Shown here in pieces: positions 45,308-54,285 of a stretch of 64,000 bases of DNA. The stretch is taken from NCBI GenBank assembly GCA_020722815.1, contig DYKB01000034.1, positions 1 through 64,000 on the forward strand. Reading direction: 5' to 3'. Positions within the stretch are counted from its first letter, which is position 1; every line of letters begins with the position of its first letter. Source of the stretch: Caldithrix sp. (GTDB lineage Bacteria; Zhuqueibacterota; Zhuqueibacteria; Thermofontimicrobiales; Sulfurfontimicrobiaceae). The notes under the pieces are model-generated. The model saw nothing but the letters and a program-made list of their open reading frames with translations. It ran no database searches and was not told the DNA's origin. The position numbers were made by a program, and so were the translations under genes.

Positions 45308-47737
45308 ATGCACCGACACAAATTTCAGGTCATTGATTGCTTATTTTTTATTTTCACAACCTTCTTTATTAAAATAGATTTACTGCAGGCTGAAAGTGTT
45401 GAATATACCTATCATTTCCAGCCACCAGCCATAAAAAATCAGGCGGATGGGACACAACAGTTGCAATTTCGCGATTCATATCCGGCCGGAATTGTTGGCA
45501 GTCCAACTCTGCCACTTATTAAAATTGCATTGATGCTGCCACCTGGACAGGTTGCACGGGATATAAGAATAATCTATAAAAATCCGCAAACGCTGAAAAC
45601 CAAAATTAATCTGGCACCGTTTCAAGTCCCGCATCATGCATTGTCGAAAGGGAATCCACCCATTCGTAACGAAAAAATATACAATAGTATTGAACCTGTT
45701 AAAGGGCCACCGCCTTATATAAAAACTCATTTCATGAACGGTTATGCAGTTGCCCTGTCGACCTTTTCTCCGATAGAATATATTCCGCGTATGCAGGAAT
45801 TAAAATATTATACTGAAGCAACGGTGAAAATCGAAACCGAACCAGACCCGCGTGCCATTCAGGCGCTCGAAAATCGTTCCAGTGCATCCTACGTAAAAGA
45901 AAGGCTCTATTCACTCGTCGATAATAAAATAATGGTCGATGCCTGTTTTGGTCCGACGATTGATAATCCGATTTATGACTATTTAATTATCACAATACCT
46001 GAGTTTTTAGAAAATTACGGGTTGCTGCGGGATTTCTATCATCAACGCGGTCTTCGCACCAGAATCGTTACCGTTGATTGGATTGATCAAAATTTAAAGG
46101 GTGAAGATTTACCGGAGAAAATTCGAAACCATATTATTGATGAATATCGTCAAAAAGGAATTCGGTTTGTCCTGTTAGCTGGCGATGCGGATAAATCTAA
46201 ATTTGAAGGACAAAATCAGGTTCCCGCCCGTGGTTTTTTCTGCGAAGTTCAGTCAAGTGAGTTGTATTCGGATACAAACATTCCAGCCGATGTCTATTAT
46301 GCAGCGTTAGACGGTACCTGGAATGAAAACAATAATTTTTACTATGCCGAGCCTGAAGAAGATGACCTGCTGCCAGAAATTGCCGTCGGGCGTATATGTG
46401 CGGATAATCCGACTGAAATTCAGAATATATTTCGTAAAATAATGAATTATCAGCATCATCCAGTCGTTGATGACGCTGTCAAGGTCCTGATGGTGGGCGA
46501 GAAAATGTACGATTTTCCGGTTTCCTATGGCAGTGATTACCTGAATTTACTCATTGGTGGTTCGGATGAAAATGGCTATAGCACGGTTGGTTTTCCGACG
46601 ACAATGGAATTTACTTATCTCTATCGGAAGGAAATGTACTGGACTGATACGGATTTAATCTCAAAGATAAATCAAGGGGTAAATTTTATGAATCATGCCG
46701 GCCATTCAAATGTTAATATGGTGATGACATTGAATACCGGAATGATTAAAGATGATGAATTTGCCAAAGTAAATGGACAGGATCATTTGAATCCGGTAAT
46801 TTATTCGCACGGCTGTCTGGCGGGCTCTTTTGACTATACCGACTTTTCCGGACAGGATTGCGTTGCCGAAGAAATGTTGTCGATTCAGAATTTTGCGGTC
46901 GCTTTTGTTGGCAATTCAAGATATGGCTGGTTTAATGAAGGTCAAAACGAGGGCCCAAGTTTGCATTTACACCGGGAATTTGTCAATGCACTCTATAAAG
47001 ACCAGGTGACGCCGATTGGCGAAGCTCATCTGCTATCCAAAATTCGTTCAGCTCCTTTTGTGACGGCCCCGAATCAATGGGAACCAGGGGCGCTGCGCTG
47101 GTGTTTTTATTGTTGCAATGTTCTGGGTGACCCGGCGCTTGATCTCTGGACAAATAAAATCGCTGAATTTACCAATCTTCAGGTACCAGATACATTTTTT
47201 GTATCATCCGCTGAACTCGTTTTGAATATCGGTGAACCCGCAGCCCGGGTTACGTTATCCACTTCTGACTTTCAGTTTTCTATGTCGATGATAACAGAGT
47301 CATCTGGTCTGGCATTCTTTTCAGGTGATTCGCTGGTGGCACATGATTATCGTAAGCTGATGGTGACAAAGCATAATTTTATGCCATACCAAAAGGAAGT
47401 GTTTATTAAATCACCGAGCACTTTTGTGGATAATGATATAAAAAATGACCTAAAACCAAACGATTTTCAGTTGAAAGCCGTTTATCCCAACCCGTTTTAT
47501 GAAAAGACGACGATTAAATTTTATATTAACAAAACCATGCCCGTCCATCTGGCTGTTTTCAATATCCGGGGTGAACGAGTGGCGAATTTTGCCAGTAATA
47601 TTTATGAACCGGGTGAATATGAGATAAATTGGCAGGCTAATTTAAATTCTCAGCAATTTTTGGCAGGAGGTGTCTATTTTATCCGAATTACGACGCCTGA
47701 GATGAGATTGGTGAAGCGGTGTATCTTATTAAAATAA
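45308..47737 (+). CDS. C25-family (gingipain-like) peptidase with type IX sorting domain
   Basis: 809 residues. Hydrophobic signal (CLFFIFTTFFIKIDLLQA), gingipain-type propeptide region, C25 catalytic domain about 225-620: YDYLIITIPEFLENYG, RFVLLAGDADKSKF, EIAVGRI, catalytic His466 in FMNHAGHSN and Cys503 in YSHGCLAGSFD. C-terminal domain from about 723, YPNPFYEKTTIKFYIN, ends VKRCILLK like T9SS type A domains. Shorter than the PorU-like protein and with SHGC instead of ATC, so more like a secreted endopeptidase. AAAGGA ribosome site. Confidence 0.85.
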   Translation: MHRHKFQVIDCLFFIFTTFFIKIDLLQAESVEYTYHFQPPAIKNQADGTQQLQFRDSYPAGIVGSPTLPLIKIALMLPPGQVARDIRIIYKNPQTLKTKINLAPFQVPHHALSKGNPPIRNEKIYNSIEPVKGPPPYIKTHFMNGYAVALSTFSPIEYIPRMQELKYYTEATVKIETEPDPRAIQALENRSSASYVKERLYSLVDNKIMVDACFGPTIDNPIYDYLIITIPEFLENYGLLRDFYHQRGLRTRIVTVDWIDQNLKGEDLPEKIRNHIIDEYRQKGIRFVLLAGDADKSKFEGQNQVPARGFFCEVQSSELYSDTNIPADVYYAALDGTWNENNNFYYAEPEEDDLLPEIAVGRICADNPTEIQNIFRKIMNYQHHPVVDDAVKVLMVGEKMYDFPVSYGSDYLNLLIGGSDENGYSTVGFPTTMEFTYLYRKEMYWTDTDLISKINQGVNFMNHAGHSNVNMVMTLNTGMIKDDEFAKVNGQDHLNPVIYSHGCLAGSFDYTDFSGQDCVAEEMLSIQNFAVAFVGNSRYGWFNEGQNEGPSLHLHREFVNALYKDQVTPIGEAHLLSKIRSAPFVTAPNQWEPGALRWCFYCCNVLGDPALDLWTNKIAEFTNLQVPDTFFVSSAELVLNIGEPAARVTLSTSDFQFSMSMITESSGLAFFSGDSLVAHDYRKLMVTKHNFMPYQKEVFIKSPSTFVDNDIKNDLKPNDFQLKAVYPNPFYEKTTIKFYINKTMPVHLAVFNIRGERVANFASNIYEPGEYEINWQANLNSQQFLAGGVYFIRITTPEMRLVKRCILLK

Positions 47738-47811
47738 TCAATAATCCTCTGCCCGTATAGCTATCAGATTAAGATTGGAACTCATTAAAAAACAGATAAA
47801 TAGCCTCGATC

Positions 47812-48212
47812 TTTAGAGTCTGTCTGAGAACCAGAAAATTGGCCAAAATTAACCTTTCGAAGGTTATGAATAACACAATATATAGATTGAAATTGGAATT
47901 TTAAGCTATATACCTAAAATTCTAAAATAGAAATTTATGAGGTTATGAATCAATTAGTGCCCCCCTCCTGCCTCCCCCAAATTCCAAAAAACGGAATTTG
48001 GGGGAGAGGAAGCCAAGTTCTCTCCCCCATTTTCGTTTTTTGAAAACTGGGAAATACAGAGGGGGTCAATTTGCTAATTGAAACAAATTTACCCCCCAAA
48101 AAACATTTCATTTTAGAATTTCAGGTATATATATAATTATACCGACTTAAAAACCTTCGAAAGGTTAGTTCTCGAACGCCATCTAAAGCTCATGGCAATT
48201 CAATTTTAACTT
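47812..48212. repeat. Composite repeat H, copy 2 (with family D inside)
   Basis: About 400 bp. Left piece GAGTCTGTCTGAGAACC (family A-like end) and GAAAATTGGCC...AACCTTTCGAAGGTT; family D element D7 at about 47920-48127; right arm AAAAACCTTCGAAAGGTTAG then TTCTCGAACGCC and GCTCATGGCAATTCAAT. Preceded by the G-type word at 47776-47806. The interval 47738-48317 has no gene. Confidence 0.78.
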
Positions 48213-48317
48213 ATTAAAATTATTGTTTTTATGAACATAGCCTAACCGGTATGCCATCTCTCATGGTAGTAGAGATAGTATCATAAAAATTTATCAAAAA
48301 ATGTAAGATGGAAAATT

Positions 48318-49088
48318 CTATTCCATTTCCCGCAATTTTTTAAAATCCTCCCCCAATTTTTGCCGGGCCGCCATATAATCACTGGAATAAAGAATCAGAT
48401 TCAAGCCTTTTTCCATCCATTTAATAATCGGTGAAGTTCCCCACCAGGCATGTATTCCGACTCCCAGCTTATATTTTCGACCGATGCGGATAATTTCTTC
48501 CACGTCCCGAATAAAGTCTGAATGTTCATACTCCTGAGGATAACCAGAATTAATGGTGAGATCATGGGGACCGATCAGCAGCGCGTCCAGGCCCGGCACG
48601 GCCGCGAGTTCTTCCAGATTTTCAAGTGCTGGCTGACTTTCAATATTAATGATCACACTGCGATGGGAGTTCTGCTGATTGAGAAATTCCAGCGTTTTTG
48701 CCGGCCAGACACCTGTTTTTTGACCTTTTTTCAAAATTTCGCCTTTCAAGGGTGAATATTTGACAGCCCCAACCAGTTCCTCAACATCGGCAACGCGCTC
48801 AATATAGGGCGCGACTATCCCCCAGGCGCCTGAATCCAAAGCCATACAGGCCAGTGAAGCATCCGGGCCGGGAATTCGCACGATCGGGACAATCTCCTGG
48901 GCGGCATAGAGCTGACACAGATTAGCTATATCCTGTCGGCTGAATGGGCGATGCTCATTGTCGATAAACACAAAATCCAGTCCAATCTCTTTGGCGATGC
49001 GCGTCCAGAGTGCACAGGGCTGGGTAATGGCACTCCCAAAAACAGGATTTCCTTCATGTAGTTTTTGAATAAATATGTTACCGTTCAT
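48318..49088 (-). CDS. HpcH/HpaI-family aldolase
   Basis: 256 residues, class II pyruvate-type aldolase (2-keto-3-deoxy sugar acid or 4-hydroxy-2-oxoacid cleavage). FVFIDNEHRPFSRQDI (His as base), PIVRIPGPDA (Arg binding pyruvate), metal ligands in VIINIESQPALENLEE (Glu) and DALLIGPHDLTINSG (Asp), then VGIHAWWGTS. The usual FDxEHG motif reads IDNEHR. Catabolic role likely; next to an upstream-lying DUF1080 gene on the same strand. Confidence 0.87.
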   Translation of the reverse strand: MNGNIFIQKLHEGNPVFGSAITQPCALWTRIAKEIGLDFVFIDNEHRPFSRQDIANLCQLYAAQEIVPIVRIPGPDASLACMALDSGAWGIVAPYIERVADVEELVGAVKYSPLKGEILKKGQKTGVWPAKTLEFLNQQNSHRSVIINIESQPALENLEELAAVPGLDALLIGPHDLTINSGYPQEYEHSDFIRDVEEIIRIGRKYKLGVGIHAWWGTSPIIKWMEKGLNLILYSSDYMAARQKLGEDFKKLREME

Positions 49089-49128
49089 TCATCACCTGTA
49101 AAAAAAGTTAGGGAAGAGGTTTGTATAT

Positions 49129-49165
49129 AAAAAGCGTGAGAGTCAAAAAAAAAAAACTCTCACGC
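49129..49165 (-). terminator. Terminator of the DUF1080 gene
   Basis: Stem GCGTGAGAGT/ACTCTCACGC (49134-49143 and 49156-49165) with a 12-base loop of mostly T on the minus strand, followed by TTTTTATATAC. Located about 70 bases past the stop codon at 49234. Confidence 0.72.
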
Positions 49166-49233
49166 ATGACGTTTCACGCATGACGCTAAATACTGGAATT
49201 AGTTTTAACACCTCTTACTAAAACAAACCGAAA

Positions 49234-50355
49234 CTATTTCACCCGTGTCGCCTTCATATCCGACCCGGAGAGATTATAAACCATGCCTTCGACTTCACCG
49301 GCTGCATTCACCTGAAAAGTAATCGTCACATCCACAAATTTTGAAAAAAACAGGGTCTCACTGCTGGCAAAAATATCAAAACTCTGGCGGCCAGGTGGGA
49401 CAACAACCAATCCATTTTCATCTTTAACGACTTTTAAGATATTGTTCCTGCCAAATTCATAATCGCCAGCATACTTTTCCAGCAATTTATCGCCTAAAGT
49501 CAACTCTTTCCGAACGATTCCTCTTTCTTCCGGATCTGGTAGTTCGCGAATCCAGATGTTTCGATAACGGACGGGATTGCCATGATCCTGTAATGACAGG
49601 GGCAATTTGCTCCGATGATACGAATATGGTTGATTTTGCTGCCAGTTTGTGGGACCTTTGATGGCCACATTATCATGAACCAAAACACCATTTTGGATAA
49701 CCGTCACCCGCGCCGGGGCGACCAGTTTCTTTTCGCAATTAAAAATGGGGCGATGGAAAATAATGTCATAAGTTTGCCACTCACCCGGCGGTCGGCAGGC
49801 ATTGACCATCGGGGGGATCTGGCCGTAAACCGCGGATGCCTGTCCATCGCTATATGTCTCGTTCTGATAGGAGTCCAGTACCTGAATTTCATAAGTCCCC
49901 ATTAAAAAGACGCCGCTATTACCGCGCCCCTGTCCGGAACCTTCGACTTTTTTGGGAGCCGCCCATTCGATATGAAGCTGCATGTTACCAAAATTTTGCT
50001 TGGTGCGAATATAGCCACTTCCAGGAGTTGCTTCCATGACACCATCGCTGGTGACAATCCATTTGGCGGCATCACCATTCATGCTGCACCAGTTTGTCAG
50101 GTCTTTGCCATCAAATAGCACCACCGCATCTGAAGGGGCTTTTCCAGCCTGGGTGGAAGTACTTTCTACGGCGGGTACAACAACGGGAGGTTTGGGTCGA
50201 TTGGCATCATGTATTTTCCATTGCGTTTGCCCGCCGGTACACTGGCCGGCCGGGTGATTGCTCTGAGCCTTCGCTGTTGCCGATAAACCAAAATAATTGA
50301 TGAATACGATTGTCAGGATCAGCGTTAAAAAGAGATTAAAAACTTTTCGATTCAT
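49234..50355 (-). CDS. Secreted DUF1080 (3-keto-disaccharide hydrolase-like) protein
   Basis: 373 residues. Sec signal (VFNLFLTLILTIVFINYFGL). Concanavalin-like DUF1080 domain about 80-275: VVLFDGKDLTNWCSMNGDAA, GYIRTKQNFGNMQLHIEWAA, GNSGVFLMGTYEIQVLDSYQ and GEWQTYDIIFHRP are classic. A C-terminal beta domain (about 290-373, YAGDYEFGRNNILKVV) resembles an extra carbohydrate-binding or DUF3471-like module. The family is linked to 3-keto-glycoside hydrolysis beside Gfo/Idh/MocA oxidoreductases; one lies 800 bases away on the other strand. Confidence 0.87.
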   Translation of the reverse strand: MNRKVFNLFLTLILTIVFINYFGLSATAKAQSNHPAGQCTGGQTQWKIHDANRPKPPVVVPAVESTSTQAGKAPSDAVVLFDGKDLTNWCSMNGDAAKWIVTSDGVMEATPGSGYIRTKQNFGNMQLHIEWAAPKKVEGSGQGRGNSGVFLMGTYEIQVLDSYQNETYSDGQASAVYGQIPPMVNACRPPGEWQTYDIIFHRPIFNCEKKLVAPARVTVIQNGVLVHDNVAIKGPTNWQQNQPYSYHRSKLPLSLQDHGNPVRYRNIWIRELPDPEERGIVRKELTLGDKLLEKYAGDYEFGRNNILKVVKDENGLVVVPPGRQSFDIFASSETLFFSKFVDVTITFQVNAAGEVEGMVYNLSGSDMKATRVK

Positions 50356-50769
50356 TTGAGATACTCCTTTTTTTGTGGTTCAAATTGATTGGTCAAAAGT
50401 AATGTTTGCAAATTTTATATGTGAAAATTTTTTAAAATATGCAAGGAATTTGTTGAAAATTTGGAATTTTCTTTTTAAGCTTTACAGCTACAGGCGCAAT
50501 GTGAAAAATTTATGCGCCCGTTATAATATGTTATGATTGATCATGTTGACGGTTTAAATCAAATTCCGCAAACCTTCTTGACCTTTATAACGAATCGTAT
50601 CTACCGCGTCGGAAACCTTATTCGCTTATTTCGTGAGCGCCTCTAATAAGGTGAATGATCGTGGCGAGAACTGGTGTTACGAGGTGGACAAAACAACAAT
50701 AAGGTTTTAAAATATTAACTTGAGTAGTTATAATGAATTTATTTTCAAACATTTAATTTCTTTGCCTGA

Positions 50770-50930
50770 CAGCTATGCTCTGTATCTCCCCCATTTTCAA
50801 AAGCGAAAATGGGGGAGAGAAATGGGATTCCTTTCCTCAAAACTCCTCTTTTGGGAATTTGGATGAGGCAGGAGGGGGTCCGTCATTGATTCAGAAATTC
50901 ATTTGTTTCCATTTTAGAATTTTAGCTGTC
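50770..50930. repeat. Family D element (D8)
   Basis: CAGCTATGCTCTGTATCTCC then CCCATTTTCAAAAGCGAAAA, a second hairpin half, GGAGGGGGTCC and the right end CCATTTTAGAATTTTAG. The left terminal repeat is missing. Confidence 0.75.
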
Positions 50931-50982
50931 AAATTATAAGGAGTTATATTCGTTTCTACGGATGTACCAAATATCAATTTAA

Positions 50983-51129
50983 ATAGTGTTTGTCCGCAAA
51001 CGCAGCCGGTACTGTCATTGCGCGGAGCGTTTTTGGCGACGAAGCAATCTCCGCTGTATAACGATGGGATTGCTTCGGCAAAAAACGCCTCGCAATGACA
51101 GGTCGTGGTATTTTCGGACCGACTCTAAA
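50983..51129. repeat. Family A element, copy A11
   Basis: About 147 bp: TAGTGTTTGTCCGC ... TCGGACCGACTCTAAATAG. It ends 23 bases before the Gfo/Idh start codon, just ahead of that gene's GGAGG site. Confidence 0.87.
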
Positions 51130-51152
51130 TAGCGAAAGAAGGAGGTAACTGG

Positions 51153-52670
51153 ATGTCAACAACAAATAAACTAAACCGTCGGTCATTTTTAAAATCATCG
51201 GCCGCTGTGATCGGTGTTTCCCTTGTGCCGCGACATGTGTTGGGTGGCGCGGGATATGTTCCACCAAGTGATAAGATCAATATCGGCTATATCGGGACCG
51301 GCACGCAAGGAATTCGGATTTTAATGGAAGCCCTCCGCAAGCCGGAAATTCAGGTCATTGCAACCTGTGATGCCAATCGCGACAGCCAGGATTATCCGGA
51401 ATGGGCCAAAAATGAAATTCGGGATAAAATTCGGGATTTTCTGGATGAACCCGGCTGGGGAAGCGGGAATACCGGATGCCGCGCTGGCCGTGAAGTGGGG
51501 AAAGAGATTGTGGAAACCTATTATGCCAAAAATGCCGGTCGTTCAAAATATAAGGGATTCAGAACTTATATCGATTATCGGGATTTGCTGGAAAATGAAA
51601 AAGACCTGGATGGTATTTTCATTTTAACACCGGATCATCTTCATGCAACAATTGCGATGGCCGCGATGAAAAAGGGGAAACATACCATTACCCATAAGCC
51701 ATTGTCCAATGTCCTTTCGGAAGTACGACTGGCCACTGATCTGGCGCGGGAAACCAAACTGGCCACGCACATGTTTTGTGCTGCCGGGACCCAAACAACG
51801 CCGTTGCTCTGTGAATGGATCTGGAATGGAGCTATTGGTCAAGTCTATGAAGTTCATAATTGGACCACCCGCCCCTTCTGGCCGCAAGGGATGACCGAAT
51901 TCCCCACCGAGCGGCCACCGGTTCCCGATGGACTGAACTGGGGATTGTGGCAGGGCCCGGTTCCCGAACGCGCCTATCACCCCGCCTATACCCATGCGGT
52001 TTTTCGCGGCTGGTATGATTATGGTTCAGGCGCTTTAGGAGATATGGGGCATTACAGTTTCTATCAGATATTCAAAATTCTCAAACTGGGTGCACCAATT
52101 AGTGTGGAAGCCAGCCGCAGTGAATATTGGCTGATAAGAGATTGTGCCTGGCATAAACAGATTAATAAAATTTCCTTTCCGCAGGCTTCAATGATTCATT
52201 GGGAATTTCCCGAACGCGAGGGGATGGCACCGGTGAGTTTGCACTGGTATGATGGCGGCCTGCGTCCCGCGATGATTAAAGAACTGGAGATGGATAAACG
52301 TGAAATGCCGGCGGAAGGACTACTTTTTGTCGGCGAAAAAGGCAAAATTCTCGCGGGCTTCATGGGGGATAGTCCGCGACTGATTCCGGAAGCGAAAATG
52401 AAGCGTTTTAAACGACCCGAAAAGACGCTTCCCCGCCCGTTGGATGAACTGGATCAATGGATTGGTGCCTGTCAGGGGAAACAACCGGCCGATGCACGCT
52501 TTGAAACCATTCAGGTGATTAACGAAACCACCTGTCTGGGCAATATTGCGCTGCGGGCAGGGCATAAGCTCTATTGGGACGCTAAAAATATGAGGATAAC
52601 CAATAGCGAGGAAGCGAATAGCCTCCTTTTTCGTCAGTATCGGGATGGTTGGGAATTGAAAAAGGTTTAA
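51153..52670 (+). CDS. Tat-exported Gfo/Idh/MocA-family oxidoreductase
   Basis: 505 residues. Twin-arginine signal NRRSFLKSSAAVIGVSLVP. NAD(P)-binding Rossmann motif IGYIGTGTQGIRIL (about 46-59), then GIFILTPDHLHATIAMAAMK and the EKP-like loop KHTITHKPLSN, which contains the catalytic Lys of this family. C-terminal dimerisation domain includes GALGDMGHYSFYQIFKILKL. Exported members are common in Planctomycetes/FCB bacteria and belong to 3-keto sugar catabolism with DUF1080 proteins. Strong GAAGGAGGTAACTGG ribosome site. Confidence 0.9.
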   Translation: MSTTNKLNRRSFLKSSAAVIGVSLVPRHVLGGAGYVPPSDKINIGYIGTGTQGIRILMEALRKPEIQVIATCDANRDSQDYPEWAKNEIRDKIRDFLDEPGWGSGNTGCRAGREVGKEIVETYYAKNAGRSKYKGFRTYIDYRDLLENEKDLDGIFILTPDHLHATIAMAAMKKGKHTITHKPLSNVLSEVRLATDLARETKLATHMFCAAGTQTTPLLCEWIWNGAIGQVYEVHNWTTRPFWPQGMTEFPTERPPVPDGLNWGLWQGPVPERAYHPAYTHAVFRGWYDYGSGALGDMGHYSFYQIFKILKLGAPISVEASRSEYWLIRDCAWHKQINKISFPQASMIHWEFPEREGMAPVSLHWYDGGLRPAMIKELEMDKREMPAEGLLFVGEKGKILAGFMGDSPRLIPEAKMKRFKRPEKTLPRPLDELDQWIGACQGKQPADARFETIQVINETTCLGNIALRAGHKLYWDAKNMRITNSEEANSLLFRQYRDGWELKKV

Positions 52671-52701
52671 TTTCATTCTTAATTTTAATTGCTTTGACAG
52701 A

Positions 52702-52736
52702 ATGCAGGGCGAATTTCGATTCGCTCTGCATTTTTC
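52702..52736 (+). terminator. Terminator of the Gfo/Idh gene
   Basis: 13-bp stem (ATGCAGGGCGAAT / ATTCGCTCTGCAT, one G-U) closed by a TTCG tetraloop and followed by TTTTT; 31 bases after the stop codon. Confidence 0.9.
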
Positions 52737-52800
52737 CGTTATTCAACCAACGTAATTTACAATTTTAATCATCCTGATTGATGAATTTTTTAAAAACCAT

Positions 52801-52829
52801 TTGACAAATTTAAAAATAAATGCTATTTT
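52801..52829 (+). promoter_or_regulatory. Predicted promoter of the first Uma2 gene
   Basis: TTGACA (52801-52806), 17-base spacer, TATTTT (52824-52829). Transcription would begin near 52836, after an upstream ATG at 52833, so the real start must be the ATG at 52884. Confidence 0.6.
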
Positions 52830-52883
52830 ATATTGAAAGATACGCTCTATCGTGGGAAACCTAAATTATACTGGATTAGCACT

Positions 52884-53462
52884 ATGGAAATAAAAGACAT
52901 ATCAGTAGCATATAAAATTGAGAAAAAATTACTCACTTATCAAGACTATATTAATTTACCGGAAGATGGAAACCGTTATGAAGTGATTAATGGAGAGCTC
53001 ATCATGGTTGCTGCGCCAAACACTGGACATCAATTTGTTAGTGGAAATATATACTTTGAATTGTATCGCTTTATTCAAAAAAGAAAAATCGGTAAAATTC
53101 TCGATGCACCTGTTGATGTTTTGCTTTCTGAATCGAACGTTGTCCAGCCGGATATTTTTTTTGTCTCCAAAGAAAATTCAAAGATAGTTACTGAAAAAAA
53201 TATTTCCGGTGCTCCAGATATGGTGATAGAGATTATTTCTCCATCCACCGCTTATTACGACCTGTTGGAAAAAAAAGAACTCTACGCCGTTCATGGTGTC
53301 AGGGAGTATTGGATTGTAGAACCGAAAAAAATGTGGATTGAAGTTTATATCAATCAAAATGGAAAATTTGAAGTTGATCAGCGAGTCGAACAGACAGGGA
53401 TTATTCGTTCAATAATTATAAAAGACTTTTCCCTAAATTTAGCTAATGTTTTCACATATTAA
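52884..53462 (+). CDS. Uma2-family (DUF820) putative restriction-like endonuclease, copy 1
   Basis: 192 residues from ATG 52884, which aligns with the start of copy 2 and lies downstream of the promoter. PD-(D/E)xK fold: EVINGELIMVAAPNTGHQ (Glu), VVQPDIFFVSKEN (Asp of the PD motif), PDMVIEIISPSTA (ExI) and KKELYAVHGVREYWIV (Lys). Uma2 proteins are abundant in cyanobacteria and other large genomes; cellular role unproven. Confidence 0.85.
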   Translation: MEIKDISVAYKIEKKLLTYQDYINLPEDGNRYEVINGELIMVAAPNTGHQFVSGNIYFELYRFIQKRKIGKILDAPVDVLLSESNVVQPDIFFVSKENSKIVTEKNISGAPDMVIEIISPSTAYYDLLEKKELYAVHGVREYWIVEPKKMWIEVYINQNGKFEVDQRVEQTGIIRSIIIKDFSLNLANVFTY

Positions 53463-53568
53463 AGTTTATTGAATTAATCAACCTTATTTATCAGCTATAT
53501 CAAATTTCTAATAAATTGTAAAAATCATTCAGTTATGATTTTTTTAAATAATTTTAATGGGTTTAACT

Positions 53569-54147
53569 ATGGAAATCAAAGATATTTCTGCTGCGTATAA
53601 ATTGCAAAAAAAAGTTTTCACCTATCAGGACTATCTTGATTTGCCTGAAGATGGTAAACGCTATGAGGTGATTAATGGAGAACTGATTATGGTAGCTGCA
53701 CCAAACACCGGACATCAAATTATTAGTGCTTACATAGAAGTTGAATTATATAATTTCGTTCAAAAAAAACAACTTGGACAGGTTCTGGATGCACCTGTTG
53801 ATGTCGTTCTTTCCGAATCGAACGTTGTCCAGCCGGATATTTTATTTATATCCAAAGAAAATTTGGATATCATCGCTGAAAAAAATATTGCCGGCGCGCC
53901 TGATCTGATTATCGAAATTATTTCACCATCCTCAGCCTATTACGACCTGCTGGAAAAGAAAGAGTTATACGCCACCTATAATGTCAAAGAATATTGGATT
54001 GTCGAGCCGAAAAAAAAGTGGATTGAAGTTTATCTTAATAAAAATGGGAAATTTGAACTCGATCAGCGGGTGGAACAGACGGGCGTTATTAAATCGTGCG
54101 TCGTAAATGGATGGTCACTGGAACTGGTCAACGTTTTTCAATTTTAA
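53569..54147 (+). CDS. Uma2-family (DUF820) putative restriction-like endonuclease, copy 2
   Basis: 192 residues from ATG 53569 (MEIKDISAAYKLQKK). About 75 percent identical to copy 1 by eye over its whole length with no gaps, so a recent tandem duplication. All active-site motifs are conserved (VINGELIMVAAPNTGHQ, VVQPDILFISKEN, PDLIIEIISPSSA). Separated from copy 1 by about 106 AT-rich bases; possibly its own promoter. Confidence 0.85.
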   Translation: MEIKDISAAYKLQKKVFTYQDYLDLPEDGKRYEVINGELIMVAAPNTGHQIISAYIEVELYNFVQKKQLGQVLDAPVDVVLSESNVVQPDILFISKENLDIIAEKNIAGAPDLIIEIISPSSAYYDLLEKKELYATYNVKEYWIVEPKKKWIEVYLNKNGKFELDQRVEQTGVIKSCVVNGWSLELVNVFQF

Positions 54148-54203
54148 ATTCCTTCGCCTCCCCGATATAAATTCCTTTTATTTGACGAAAAATCATTTAT
54201 CCC

Positions 54204-54232
54204 TTGACTGAAATGAAAATAATGAGTATATT
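54204..54232 (+). promoter_or_regulatory. Predicted promoter of the membrane-protein gene
   Basis: TTGACT (54204-54209), 17-base spacer, TATATT (54227-54232); 53 bases before the start codon at 54286. Confidence 0.6.
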
Positions 54233-54285
54233 TTTGTCTTTACTTTTTTTGAACTATCAACATTTTTGTATTATCTGAGGACAAA

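Larger units (their letters stand above)
50356..51152. other. Divergent spacer with repeats D8 and A11
   Basis: Separates the divergent DUF1080 and Gfo/Idh genes. 50400-50760 shows no gene, tRNA or repeat that I recognise. Then family D copy D8 (50770-50930) and A11. Confidence 0.55.
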
